A stretch of DNA of 64,000 bases from Pseudomonas baetica (lineage in GTDB: Bacteria; Pseudomonadota; Gammaproteobacteria; Pseudomonadales; Pseudomonadaceae), in assembly GCF_019733355.1 (NCBI RefSeq), contig NZ_JAIHLQ010000007.1:124001-188000 (forward strand), in the 5' to 3' direction. The translations under genes and the position numbers were made by a program. The notes beneath the pieces were generated by a model that had not been told where the DNA came from, did no database searches, and saw nothing but the letters and a program-made list of their open reading frames with translations. Below, piece after piece: positions 17,756 through 28,769 of this stretch. Each line of letters starts with the position of its first letter. The first letter of the stretch is position 1.

Positions 17756-19153
17756 ATGCTCAATGACAAGGAAAGTCCGCTCACCCTCACCCTGACCGAC
17801 AGCGGGTTATGCCTGCCAGTGCTGCGTTTTCAAGGCGAGGAAGCGCTCAACCAGACCTACCGTTTCGACATCGACCTGATCGGCCTGGCACCCGCCGTGC
17901 CCCCGGGTACACTGCTGCAGCAACCGGCATTTCTGCGCCTGAACGACCATCACGGGATCCACGGCATGATCCACAGTGCCACTTGCGAACACCGTGGCAC
18001 GCATCGGATTGGCTATCGACTTGTCTTGGTGCCACACCTGCAAAGACTGTCGCGAACGATTAAACGGCGCGTGTTTATACAACTGAGCGTGCCGCAAATT
18101 CTCCAGCAGTTGCTCGTTGAAAATGCCCTGCCGAGCAATAGTTATCGTATTGAAATGACCGTGGGTCAGTACCCGACGCGGCCGTTCTGCATTCAGTTCG
18201 AGGAAAGCGATCTGGCGCTGCTGCACAGGCTTTGCGAAGAGGAAGGCATTCACTATCACTTCGAACACCGGGTGGACGGTCACGTTGTCGTGTTCGCCGA
18301 TGACAGCCTGAGCTTGCCGCAAGAACCCGCATTGGTGCCATTCAACGTCGACGAGCAAACAGCCTCGCCCTGCGTCAGTGCGCTGTACCAGCATCATCAC
18401 GCCACGCCCATTGCGACGCTCCACGCCTTGCGCAATCGAGGGCAACAGGCTCTCGGCGAGGATGCAGCCAATCAGACTTCGCCTATCGCGCCGCAGCCCA
18501 CGTTGTCGCTTGAACAACGTCATGCCGAACAACGCAGTCGCCGCCATCTGGAGCGACAACGTTGCCAGCATCGCTCAATCAATGGCCGCAGCGACTGCGT
18601 CGGTTTGCTCAGTGGGCACTTGTTGCAAGTGACAGAGCACCCGATCAGCAACTTCAACGACCAATGGCGAATCATTGCCATACGCCATCACGGGCAACAC
18701 CCATCGATTCTTGACACAACCCCGACCCAGCACCGTTATTACAACGACTTCACTGCCCAGCCCTGGTCAACTGACTATCGCCCGCCCCTCAAAGAACCGC
18801 GTCCGAGCGTCGCAGGCTTTCATCTGGCGCAGATACTTGGCGCGTCGGGGCAACCCGCGCAACTCGATGAACAGGGGCGCGTCGCCGTCATTCTATGGCC
18901 TGCGCAAGACCCGAACACCACTGAAACCGACGCGCTGTGGCTGCCCATAGCCATGACCCGGGCCAACAGACGACTGGCAGCGGATGAACTGCCGTCTGCT
19001 GGCAGTGAAGTCTGGGTGAGCTTCCTCGACAGCGATCCGGACCGACCAATCCTGTGCCTCGACAGCAGACGCAGTCCGCCGCCACGCGAGACAGCGCCGA
19101 TGCCTGACAGCAGCCTTTTACTGGATTGGCTACTCAACAGCACCGCGCCATGA
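17756..19153 (+). CDS. vgrG: Short orphan VgrG (type VI secretion tip protein)
   Basis: A 465-residue VgrG/Pvc8-family protein. The N-terminal gp27-like part (about 1-340) includes FCIQFEESDLALLHRLCEEEGIHYHFEH. The gp5-like OB domain follows (about 355-445, LDEQGRVAVILWPAQDP, LPSAGSEVWVSFLDSDPDRPIL). The long C-terminal beta-helix needle of ordinary VgrGs (600-900 residues) is missing: the protein stops about 25 residues after the OB fold. No hcp, PAAR, effector, immunity or adaptor gene is adjacent. The ribosome site is weak. It may be a decayed or minimal tip protein used with other loci. Confidence 0.88.
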   Translation: MLNDKESPLTLTLTDSGLCLPVLRFQGEEALNQTYRFDIDLIGLAPAVPPGTLLQQPAFLRLNDHHGIHGMIHSATCEHRGTHRIGYRLVLVPHLQRLSRTIKRRVFIQLSVPQILQQLLVENALPSNSYRIEMTVGQYPTRPFCIQFEESDLALLHRLCEEEGIHYHFEHRVDGHVVVFADDSLSLPQEPALVPFNVDEQTASPCVSALYQHHHATPIATLHALRNRGQQALGEDAANQTSPIAPQPTLSLEQRHAEQRSRRHLERQRCQHRSINGRSDCVGLLSGHLLQVTEHPISNFNDQWRIIAIRHHGQHPSILDTTPTQHRYYNDFTAQPWSTDYRPPLKEPRPSVAGFHLAQILGASGQPAQLDEQGRVAVILWPAQDPNTTETDALWLPIAMTRANRRLAADELPSAGSEVWVSFLDSDPDRPILCLDSRRSPPPRETAPMPDSSLLLDWLLNSTAP

Positions 19154-19218
19154 CAGTCCTCCCTGCTGGCGTTGTCGCAGCCTGCGACAATTCCTGCTGG
19201 GGGCCTGAAGCGAACCTG

Positions 19219-20079
19219 TCAGGCCGGCGCCAAGCCAAAAAACGCCTGAATCAAGCGCAGCTCCCGCCGCCGCTCCATGCAGCCAATCATGTGCCGGTTT
19301 CCCAGCCCTTCGCCGGCAATCGGAATGGCCACCACCCGAGGGTCATGGCTAACCTCCACCGATGACACCACACCAACTCCCAATTCTGCGGCGACCGCTT
19401 CGGTCACCGCCTCGCGGCTGTCCAGTTCCAGCAAGACCCGTGGATGAATCGACGCCTGCGCGCAAGCCTGATCAAACGTGCGCCGGGTAATCGAACCTGG
19501 CTCACGCAAGACCATGATCACCTGATCCAGCGCTTTGAGTTTCACCTCCCCGGCCCGCGCCGCCCATGGATGGCCCGCGGGCACCAGGGCGCATATCCGC
19601 GACTCGCTCAGCGCTTGCAGATGCAAGCCTTTGCGCGGTTCGACTTCGGTCATTACTGCAACGTCCGCGTGCTCAGATAACAGCGCTGCCAGCGTTTCCT
19701 GCGCATTGCCCAAGCGCAAATTCACCGTGATCCCGGGATACCTCGCCCGCAGACTCGCCAACATCGGCATGACCATGTGCGGCCCATCTGCCGCCACTTC
19801 CAGGCGCCCGGTCAGCAACTGCCGGTTGGCCTCCAGCATCGCCTGCGCTTCTTCGGCAAGGCCGAACATCGCCCGGGTGATCGCCGCGAGTTTGGTGCCC
19901 TCCTCGGTCAATTCCACGCGCCGCGCGGTACGCCGCAAGAGGGTGATCTGGTAGTGCTCCTCCAGCGCTTTGATGTGCCCGGTGACCGCCGGCTGACTGA
20001 TGAACAAACGCGCGGCGGCGCGGGTGAAGCTGCCCTCCCGGGCTACGGCGTCGAACGCCCGTAGCTGAAACAGGTTCAT
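19219..20079 (-). CDS. LysR-family regulator of the phnWX locus
   Basis: A 286-residue LysR regulator with an N-terminal winged helix (MNLFQLRAFDAVAREGSFTRAAARLFISQPAVTGHIKALE) and a periplasmic-binding-protein-like effector domain. It is divergent from phnW with 112 bp between, the classic layout for a regulator and its target, so it probably activates phnW and phnX in response to 2-aminoethylphosphonate or an intermediate. GCAACG occurs twice in the gap (about 20128-20145), a possible binding repeat. The specific inducer is inferred from context only. Confidence 0.9.
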   Translation of the reverse strand: MNLFQLRAFDAVAREGSFTRAAARLFISQPAVTGHIKALEEHYQITLLRRTARRVELTEEGTKLAAITRAMFGLAEEAQAMLEANRQLLTGRLEVAADGPHMVMPMLASLRARYPGITVNLRLGNAQETLAALLSEHADVAVMTEVEPRKGLHLQALSESRICALVPAGHPWAARAGEVKLKALDQVIMVLREPGSITRRTFDQACAQASIHPRVLLELDSREAVTEAVAAELGVGVVSSVEVSHDPRVVAIPIAGEGLGNRHMIGCMERRRELRLIQAFFGLAPA

Positions 20080-20191
20080 GAATAACCCTCACTGATGGCT
20101 GGCATAACAACAAACAATTTGATTGATGCAACGGCGAATTGCAACGTATGCCCCGTAGCTTCACCCCACAGCGCTATCCAAGGACATACCA

Positions 20192-21301
20192 ATGAGTATC
20201 GCCGAACCCATCCTGCTGACTCCCGGCCCGTTGACCACTTCGGCCCGCACCCGCCAGGCGATGATGATCGACTGGGGGTCATGGGATGACCGCTTCAACC
20301 AACTGACCGCCATCCTTTGCGAACAACTGCTGGCGATCCTCAACGGCGCCGCCACCCACCACTGTGTGACGTTGCAAGGCAGCGGGACATTTGCCGTCGA
20401 AGCGGCCATCGGCACGCTGGTACCGCGTGACGGCAAAGTGCTGGTGCTGATCAACGGTGCCTATGGCCAGCGTCTGGCGAAAATCTGCGAGGTGCTCGGC
20501 CGCTCGTTCAGCACCTTCAAAACCGCTGAAGACGAACCGACCACGGCCGCCGGCGTTGACCGCCTGCTGCGTGCCGACAACGCCATCACCCACGTCGCGC
20601 TGATCCACTGCGAAACCAGCACCGGGATTCTCAATCCGCTGCCAGAAATTGCCGACGTTATCGCGCAACACGGCAAACGCCTGATCATCGACGCCATGAG
20701 TTCCTTCGGTGCGCTGCCGGTGGATGCGCAGACAGTGCCGTTCGACGCGCTGATCGCCGCGTCCGGCAAATGCCTGGAAGGTGTGCCGGGGATGGGTTTC
20801 GTCTTTGCTCGCAAAGAGTCGCTGGCCGCTGCTGCCGGTAACTCGCACTCGCTGGCGATGGACCTGTTCGACCAGCACACCTATATGCAGAAGACCGGCC
20901 AGTGGCGCTTTACCCCGCCCACCCATGTGGTCGCGGCGCTGCACGAAGCCCTGCGGCAATACAACGAAGAAGGTGGCCTGCCGGCACGGCATGCGCGCTA
21001 CGCGGCCAACTGCCAGGCGCTGATGGAAGAGATGGGCAAGCTGGGTTTACGCAGTTTTCTGCCGGCAGCGATTCAGGCACCAATCATCGCCACGTTCCAT
21101 GCGCCGACCGATCCGCGTTATCAGTTCAAGGACTTCTACGAACGGGTCAAGGCCAAGGGCTACATCCTCTACCCCGGCAAACTGACCCAGGTTGAAACCT
21201 TCCGCGTCGGCTGCATCGGCCACGTCAGCCCGGACGAAATGCGCCAGGCCGTCGCAGCAGTCGGTGAAGCGTTGCGCGAGATGGAAGTCCTCGACATCTG
21301 A
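20192..21301 (+). CDS. phnW: 2-aminoethylphosphonate-pyruvate transaminase
   Basis: A 369-residue class V PLP aminotransferase, usual length. The opening [29 protein letters not shown] and the PLP-lysine region [18 protein letters not shown] are characteristic of PhnW. It converts 2-aminoethylphosphonate and pyruvate to phosphonoacetaldehyde and alanine. AAGGA precedes the ATG at a good distance. phnX follows after a REPIN. No phosphonate transporter gene is in the window, so uptake must be encoded elsewhere. Confidence 0.96.
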   Translation: MSIAEPILLTPGPLTTSARTRQAMMIDWGSWDDRFNQLTAILCEQLLAILNGAATHHCVTLQGSGTFAVEAAIGTLVPRDGKVLVLINGAYGQRLAKICEVLGRSFSTFKTAEDEPTTAAGVDRLLRADNAITHVALIHCETSTGILNPLPEIADVIAQHGKRLIIDAMSSFGALPVDAQTVPFDALIAASGKCLEGVPGMGFVFARKESLAAAAGNSHSLAMDLFDQHTYMQKTGQWRFTPPTHVVAALHEALRQYNEEGGLPARHARYAANCQALMEEMGKLGLRSFLPAAIQAPIIATFHAPTDPRYQFKDFYERVKAKGYILYPGKLTQVETFRVGCIGHVSPDEMRQAVAAVGEALREMEVLDI

Positions 21302-21316
21302 TTCACCACAAATCCC

Positions 21317-21406
21317 TGTGGGTGGGGGCTTGCTCCCGAAGACGGCTGAATATTCAGCATTGATGTCGACTGACACACCGCCTTCGGGAGCAAGCCCCTC
21401 CCACAA
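21317..21406. repeat. REPIN between phnW and phnX
   Basis: Inverted pair of GTGGGTGGGGGCTTGCTCCCGAAG-type repeats. This is a variant subfamily (CTCCCGAA instead of CTCGCGAA). Confidence 0.9.
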
Positions 21407-21438
21407 AGAACCGCATTGCCAACTCAGGAATTTTTGCC

Positions 21439-22266
21439 ATGAACTATGTAAATCCAAACAAGCTGCAAGCCGCCATCCTCGATTGGGCCGGCACCGTGGT
21501 CGACTTCGGTTCTTTCGCGCCGACCCAGATCTTCGTCGAAGCCTTCGCCGAGTTCGACGTTCAGGTCTCCATCGAAGAAGCCCGTGGCCCGATGGGCATG
21601 GGCAAGTGGGATCACATCCGCACTCTGTGCGATCAGCCACAGGTCGCCGAGCGTTATCGCCAAGTGTTCGGTCTCACGCCGACCGACGACGATGTCACCG
21701 CGATCTATAACCGTTTCATGCCGCTGCAGATCGAGAAGATCGCCGAACACTCGGCGCTGATCCCAGGCGCTCTGGACACCATCGCCCACCTGCGCGAGCG
21801 AGGGATCAAAATCGGCTCCTGCTCCGGTTATCCGAAGCAGGTGATGGACAAAGTCGTCGAACTGGCCGCCACCAACGGCTACGTCGCCGACCACGTCGTC
21901 GCCACTGACGAAGTGCCGAATGGCCGCCCATGGCCGGCCCAGGCACTGGCCAACGTGATTGCGCTGGGCATCGACGACGTCGGCGCTTGTGTGAAGATCG
22001 ATGACACTGTGCCGGGCATTCTCGAAGGTCGGCGTGCCGGGATGTGGACGGTGGCGCTGATCTGCTCCGGTAACGCACTGGGTCTGGACTACGAGGGGTT
22101 CCGCGCACTGGGCAGCGATGAACTGGCCAGCGAGCGAAAGCGCATCCACGCACTGTTCGAAGGTTCGCGCCCGCACTACATGATCGACACCATTACGGAT
22201 CTGCCCGAGGTGATTGCCGACATCAACAAGCGTCTGGCCAAGGGTGAAATGCCGCAATCGAGTTGA
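21439..22266 (+). CDS. phnX: Phosphonoacetaldehyde hydrolase (phosphonatase)
   Basis: A 275-residue HAD-superfamily enzyme. It cleaves the C-P bond of phosphonoacetaldehyde, the product of PhnW, giving acetaldehyde and phosphate. The nucleophile motif is [20 protein letters not shown] carries the Schiff-base lysine of the cap domain, and [11 protein letters not shown] and [19 protein letters not shown] are the later HAD motifs. The start has GGAATTTTTGCC before the ATG. Together with phnW it forms the complete two-step phosphonatase route. Confidence 0.96.
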   Translation: MNYVNPNKLQAAILDWAGTVVDFGSFAPTQIFVEAFAEFDVQVSIEEARGPMGMGKWDHIRTLCDQPQVAERYRQVFGLTPTDDDVTAIYNRFMPLQIEKIAEHSALIPGALDTIAHLRERGIKIGSCSGYPKQVMDKVVELAATNGYVADHVVATDEVPNGRPWPAQALANVIALGIDDVGACVKIDDTVPGILEGRRAGMWTVALICSGNALGLDYEGFRALGSDELASERKRIHALFEGSRPHYMIDTITDLPEVIADINKRLAKGEMPQSS

Positions 22267-22454
22267 TTCATCGCCTGCTGCAAACGAAAACGCCAGTGTC
22301 TGTCCCGACCTTGGTGTTTTTTTTGACCACTTCCTGACACAGCGCATTGAAACGCCGATCAGCAACAGGCAAATCCGCCAAAGCGGATTACAGTTAAGAC
22401 ATGCCGTCATACAAGAACGGTGCGTTTGCCCCCTGATCTGTGAGGAAACACCGT

Positions 22455-23003
22455 ATGCCGTGGACCAGTTCCGAATCTCGTTACAGCACCGTCTCAGTCA
22501 TGTTGCACTGGCTGATGCTGGTGTTGTTGGTGCTGGTGTACGCCAGCATGGAATTTCGCGGCATCTTCCCCAAAGGCAGCGGCGGTCGCACGCTGATCAA
22601 AGAAGCCCACTACATGCTCGGCCTGACGGTGTTCGTGCTGGTGTGGTTCCGTCTGCTGGCCCGCAGCGTCGGCCCGGCACCGAAAATCTTCCCGGCCTCG
22701 CCGCCATGGCAAACCGTGCTGGCGCGTCTGATGCACTGGGCGTTGTACCTGTTCATGATCAGCATGCCGATTCTCGGCTGGTTGATCACCAGCGCCGAGG
22801 GGCATCAAGTGATGTTCTATGGTTTTGACCTGCCGTTGCTGGTGAATGAGGACAAGGCACTCGCCAAACAGGTGGAGTACTGGCACGTACTCATCGCCAC
22901 GATTGGCTACTGGTTGATCGGGCTGCATGCACTGGCGGGGATCTATCACCACTATGTGGTGCGCGATAACACGCTGGTGCGGATGATGCCCAAACGCAAC
23001 TGA
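22455..23003 (+). CDS. Cytochrome b561 family protein (YceJ-like)
   Basis: A 182-residue membrane protein with four predicted helices and histidines at haem-binding positions (VMLHWLML, EAHYMLGL, LMHWALYLF, YWHVLIAT and LHALAGIYHH). It probably carries quinol electrons to a periplasmic acceptor. GAGGAA lies 8 nt before the ATG at 22455; an upstream GTG is less likely. It stands alone, unlike the b561 gene at 10982, and its partner is not evident. Confidence 0.9.
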   Translation: MPWTSSESRYSTVSVMLHWLMLVLLVLVYASMEFRGIFPKGSGGRTLIKEAHYMLGLTVFVLVWFRLLARSVGPAPKIFPASPPWQTVLARLMHWALYLFMISMPILGWLITSAEGHQVMFYGFDLPLLVNEDKALAKQVEYWHVLIATIGYWLIGLHALAGIYHHYVVRDNTLVRMMPKRN

Positions 23004-23006
23004 ACC

Positions 23007-23933
23007 TCACGGCGCGGCCGCAAATCCGCGCCGTCCTTGCAAACCACCGGTATGCACGAAGATCAGTCGCGTGCCGCTGGTGAACCTGCCCGCTTCGACT
23101 TGCTGCCTGAGCGCCAGCAACGCCTTGCCGGTGTACAGCGGTTCCAACGGCACACCGCTGACCTGTTCGGTCTGTTCGATGAACCCAAGCAATGGCGGAT
23201 CAACCTTGGCGAAACCGCCACGACTGGCGTCCAGCAGCTCATATTGCGCCTTGCACAGCCCGGCCTCGCGAATGATCGCTTCGACTTGTGGTGCCACGCC
23301 GTGGTCGTCGGGCACGGCCAATGCGCCGTATACCGGACGTTCGCCCGCCTCTGCCAGCACCAGTCCCGCCAGCGTCGTTCCTGTGCCGCAAGCCAACCAC
23401 CAGCCGTGAAAATCGCTCCAGCCCAAATGGCTCAGTTGCGCATTGGCCTGCGCTTTGAGCGCGACGCAACCGAGGGCGCCGCTTAATCCACCGCCCCCCT
23501 CCGGTACCGCATGCAGCGTGGGATATTGCGCCTGCCACGGCAGCCAGAATCCCGGTTCATGCCGCGCCCGATAACCGCCGTAACCCAGCCAGTGCAAGTG
23601 CATGCCGAACGCTTGCAGATCCTTTACGGTGGGCGTTTCCTGGGCATGGCCACGCAACAGCCCGACCGTTTTGAAGCCTAGACGCTTGCCCGCCGCCGCC
23701 AACGCGTGCAGATGATTGGAATGTGCCCCGCCAAGGCTAATGATGCCCTCGGCACCGGCAAGATCGGCAGCTTTCAGGTGCTCGACGAGTTTGAACCACT
23801 TGTTGCCGCTGATCAGCGGATCGATCTGATCGAGACGCAGGATCGCCACTTCCACATTCGCGGCACTGAGCCAGTCCAGTTGGAGGCGTTCGAGGGGGGC
23901 TTGAGCAAGCCAATCGTTGGAGGGGAAAAGCAT
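23007..23933 (-). CDS. D-cysteine desulfhydrase / ACC deaminase-like PLP enzyme
   Basis: A protein of about 308 residues from the tryptophan-synthase-beta fold PLP family. The PLP lysine lies in SGNKWFKLVEHL. SLGGAHSNHLHALAAAGKRLG is the phosphate and substrate-binding loop, and WLACGTGTTLAGLVL is the PLP phosphate-binding motif. It most resembles D-cysteine desulfhydrase rather than true ACC deaminase. The start is uncertain: an ATG 30 bp upstream is in frame, and neither has a clear ribosome site. A strong hairpin overlaps the region between them. It follows fadH on the same strand by 79 bp. Confidence 0.88.
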   Translation of the reverse strand: MLFPSNDWLAQAPLERLQLDWLSAANVEVAILRLDQIDPLISGNKWFKLVEHLKAADLAGAEGIISLGGAHSNHLHALAAAGKRLGFKTVGLLRGHAQETPTVKDLQAFGMHLHWLGYGGYRARHEPGFWLPWQAQYPTLHAVPEGGGGLSGALGCVALKAQANAQLSHLGWSDFHGWWLACGTGTTLAGLVLAEAGERPVYGALAVPDDHGVAPQVEAIIREAGLCKAQYELLDASRGGFAKVDPPLLGFIEQTEQVSGVPLEPLYTGKALLALRQQVEAGRFTSGTRLIFVHTGGLQGRRGFAAAP

Positions 23934-23935
23934 TA

Positions 23936-23966
23936 ATGGCGGTTCCAGAACAAGAACCGCCATCTT
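23936..23966 (-). promoter_or_regulatory. Hairpin at the desulfhydrase-like gene start
   Basis: ATGGCGGTTC and GAACCGCCAT form a 10-bp stem with a short loop immediately before the chosen start. It could sequester the translation start or act as a transcript end for fadH; it lacks a long T-run. Confidence 0.45.
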
Positions 23967-24012
23967 AGCAGCCAGAGACACTCCCCCAGTGGGGGCGGGG
24001 AATTTGCCCTGC

Positions 24013-26073
<2,061 letters not shown>

Positions 26074-26260
26074 TCACGGAAAAATTGCGGGAGCTCTTTG
26101 TCCCCCATCAGTCATGCTCGACAGACTAAGAGTCGCATCGCTGTCACTCAATGACCGTAACTGACAACTTATTGATCCAAATGCGCAGCGCCCCTTGGCA
26201 AGTCCCGCCATGGGCCCTACCCTAGTCGCCACACCCTGCACCCGGCTGTTGTTGGTTTTC

Positions 26261-27388
26261 ATGCGCAAACTTTTGTACCTGTTTTTTTCCATGGCCATCG
26301 TGGCCGTTCTCACCACCTATGCCATGTGGGCGGCAGACCGGCCTGCGGGGCATTACCTGTCGGACTTGCGCATCAAACTGGCGGTCGATCAGGGCACGCC
26401 TGCCGACCGTGGCAATTTGCTGGGTATCCAGCCAGAGCTGTTTCCTACCGACTATCAAAACCCCGAGCGACTGCACCGCAAGCTCGCGGCTTATTTGCAG
26501 CAAGCGCAGGATCAGGGCTTGTTGAATGACAAAACCGTGGTGGTGCTGCCCGAACATGTCGGCACCTGGCTGATGATCAGCGGCGAGAAAGACGAGTTGT
26601 ATCAGGCACCGACTCTTGCCGAAGCGATGAACTGGCTGGCGGCGAGCAATCCGCTGCTGTTCGCCAGGGCTTGGCTCAGCGCCAAGGGTAGCGACCGTCT
26701 CGACGACGCTCACCTGCGCATGAAATCGCGCGCCATGGCCAAAGACTATCAGGCGCTGTTCGGGGGTCTGGCCAAAGAGTTTCATGTGACCCTGGTGGCT
26801 GGCTCCATTGTGCTGCCTGAGCCGAGCATCCGCGACGGCCAACTCAAACCCGGCAGCGGCGCGCTCTACAACAGCAGCGTGGTCTTTGGCCGCGACGGTG
26901 TGCCCCTCGGCCAGCCGCAACGCCAGATGCATCCGGTCTTCGACCAGCGTGACGTCATCCAGGCCAGTGAACAGACGATCAACGTCGTCGACACCCCGGC
27001 CGGACGCCTCGGCGTGCTGATCGGCAGCGACAGTTGGTATCCGGACAACTACCGCAAACTCGATGAACAAAGCGCGCAACTGGTGGCGGTGCCGGCGCAG
27101 GTGCTCGGACATGGTGCATGGGATCAGCCGTGGCGCGGCTATAAGGGTTCGAGTACACCGAGTTCAGTCAGCCTCAAACCCGGTGAAGTCAGCGAAGGCC
27201 AAGCCTGGCATCGCCTGACCCTGACCGCGCAGCCGCCCAGCAGCCGGGCGACTGCCGGGATGAGCGTATTCCTGCGTGGGCAATTCTGGGACAAGGCGAG
27301 TTCGGGTCAGAGCTTCCTCAGCAGCAACGGTCAGCAGTTTGCCGCAGGCGATGCACGCGGTGCATGTTTGCTGAATATCTGGTTGTAA
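26261..27388 (+). CDS. Membrane-anchored nitrilase-fold protein with degenerate active site
   Basis: A 375-residue carbon-nitrogen hydrolase superfamily protein with an N-terminal hydrophobic helix (about 4-26) that should anchor it facing the periplasm. The catalytic glutamate is present (E98 in VVVLPEHVG). The lysine expected in the next block is Q222 (PQRQMHPVF). The nucleophilic cysteine, expected in a pattern such as LICxD, is G255 (VLIGSDSWYPD). The overall fold is intact with no frameshift, so it may be a pseudoenzyme rather than a pseudogene. Four bases separate it from the AraC gene, so they are co-transcribed. Confidence 0.85.
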   Translation: MRKLLYLFFSMAIVAVLTTYAMWAADRPAGHYLSDLRIKLAVDQGTPADRGNLLGIQPELFPTDYQNPERLHRKLAAYLQQAQDQGLLNDKTVVVLPEHVGTWLMISGEKDELYQAPTLAEAMNWLAASNPLLFARAWLSAKGSDRLDDAHLRMKSRAMAKDYQALFGGLAKEFHVTLVAGSIVLPEPSIRDGQLKPGSGALYNSSVVFGRDGVPLGQPQRQMHPVFDQRDVIQASEQTINVVDTPAGRLGVLIGSDSWYPDNYRKLDEQSAQLVAVPAQVLGHGAWDQPWRGYKGSSTPSSVSLKPGEVSEGQAWHRLTLTAQPPSSRATAGMSVFLRGQFWDKASSGQSFLSSNGQQFAAGDARGACLLNIWL

Positions 27389-27391
27389 GCC

Positions 27392-28432
27392 ATGAAGCCG
27401 CTGCCGATGCGCCTCGGGGATCTGTCGGTAGGCTTTGTCCATAGCCTCGCCGACGCCGTGCGCAGTCATGGCGTCGACCCACTGCCGTTGTTGGACCAGT
27501 ACGGTCTGGATGCGGCGCGATTGGCCGAGGCCGGTGCACGGCTTTCGATCCCGCGTTATATGCGTTTGGGTTATAGCGCGATTCAATTGACGGAAGATCC
27601 GGCGTTGGGCTTGCGCATGGGCCAACTCAGTCGCCTGAGCCAGGCGGGATTGGCCGGTGTCACAGCGTCGCAGGCCCCCACGGTGCGCGAAGCGGCCCGA
27701 TGTCTGATCCGTTTTGAACCGTTGTACGGCTCCAATTACCGCGGCCAGTCGAGTTTCCACGAGGACGCCAACGGCGCGTGGCTGCGTTTCTATTCGATCA
27801 GCCCATACAACGCCTATAACCGCTTTGTGGTGGATTCAATCATCGCCGGCTGGCTGCATCAGCTATCCAGTGTCGGCGGCGAAGTGCTCAAGGCCGAGCG
27901 CATCGAAATCGAATTCGACGCGCCGGATTACCACGACGCCTACCGCGTGCTGGGCGATTGCCCAATCCAGTTCGGCGCCGAGCGCAATCAATTGCGCCTG
28001 AACCTGAGCAGCCTCGCCCTGCGCAACCCTCAGCACTGCCCGAGCACCTGGCGGCACCTGCTGCAACTGTGTGAACGAGAACTGGAACAACTGACCCGCA
28101 CTCGCAGCCTGCGCGAACGCATCACGCAATTGCTCGGGCCTTTGCTCAGTGGAGGCCGGGAACCGGACCTGGAAGAAGTGGCGGCACGCCTTAAGCTGCC
28201 TACCTGGACTTTGCGGCGCAAACTGGCCGAAGAAGGCACACAGTTTCGCGCGATCCTCAATGACACTCGCCGTGATCTGGCGATGACCTACATCCGCGAC
28301 ACCGAACTGGCGTTCGGCGAAATCGCCTACCTGCTGGGCTTTGCCTCAGCCGAAGCGTTCCAGCGAGCGTTCAAACGCTGGAGCGGACAAACCCCGGGCG
28401 AATTTCGCCGCAGTCATCGCAAAACAGCTTGA
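27392..28432 (+). CDS. AraC-family transcriptional regulator
   Basis: A 346-residue regulator with an N-terminal arabinose-binding-like/OruR-type domain (about 15-200) and a C-terminal AraC DNA-binding domain (about 240-340, LEEVAARLKLPTWTLRRKLAEEGTQF and FGEIAYLLGFASAEAFQRAFKRWSGQTPGEFR). Regulators of this layout often sense fatty acids or amino acids. The neighbouring fadH suggests a lipid-related signal, though that is inference. It follows the nitrilase-fold gene with only 3 bp between them. Confidence 0.92.
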   Translation: MKPLPMRLGDLSVGFVHSLADAVRSHGVDPLPLLDQYGLDAARLAEAGARLSIPRYMRLGYSAIQLTEDPALGLRMGQLSRLSQAGLAGVTASQAPTVREAARCLIRFEPLYGSNYRGQSSFHEDANGAWLRFYSISPYNAYNRFVVDSIIAGWLHQLSSVGGEVLKAERIEIEFDAPDYHDAYRVLGDCPIQFGAERNQLRLNLSSLALRNPQHCPSTWRHLLQLCERELEQLTRTRSLRERITQLLGPLLSGGREPDLEEVAARLKLPTWTLRRKLAEEGTQFRAILNDTRRDLAMTYIRDTELAFGEIAYLLGFASAEAFQRAFKRWSGQTPGEFRRSHRKTA

Positions 28433-28436
28433 AGCC

Positions 28437-28523
28437 TTATAGCTCGGTGGCGTCTTCGGCCGGCTCGGGCTGATCCAGTTCATAGGCCTGGAATTCGAGC
28501 AGTTCTTCTTGATAGTCGTCCAT
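28437..28523 (-). CDS. 28-residue acidic microprotein
   Basis: A short gene reading MDDYQEELLEFQAYELDQPE and eight more residues. Eleven of 28 residues are Asp or Glu and none is Lys or Arg. AGGGGGA lies 6 nt before the ATG, a much better ribosome site than most genes here. The codons are those of the neighbours. It overlaps no other gene, ending 5 bp from the convergent AraC stop. The function is unknown. I believe similar short acidic proteins occur at this place in other pseudomonads, but could not check. Confidence 0.65.
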   Translation of the reverse strand: MDDYQEELLEFQAYELDQPEPAEDATEL

Positions 28524-28667
28524 TGTGTCATCCCCCTACTGCTCTATTCGATAGTGTCCCGAGCATAGCGCGCCCGTGTGAAGGAAAAATGAAACAGCGC
28601 CTTCATGAATAAAACGTAGCAGGTGGTCAGGAATTTATCGCAGTTTTTTTGACAGCCCATAAAACAA

Positions 28668-28751
28668 AAGCGGGCTTGCTCGAGAAGAGGTTGTGTCAGT
28701 CGATGGAAATCCAGACTGACAAACCGCATTCGCGAGCAAGCCTGCTCCCAC
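28668..28751. repeat. REPIN (one degenerate arm)
   Basis: GCGGGCTTGCTCGAGAAG and the inverted CGCGAGCAAGCCTGCTCCCACA. The left arm lacks the GTGGGA end, so the copy is partly decayed. Confidence 0.8.
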
Positions 28752-28769
28752 AGAGCTCCGGTAGGCGAA

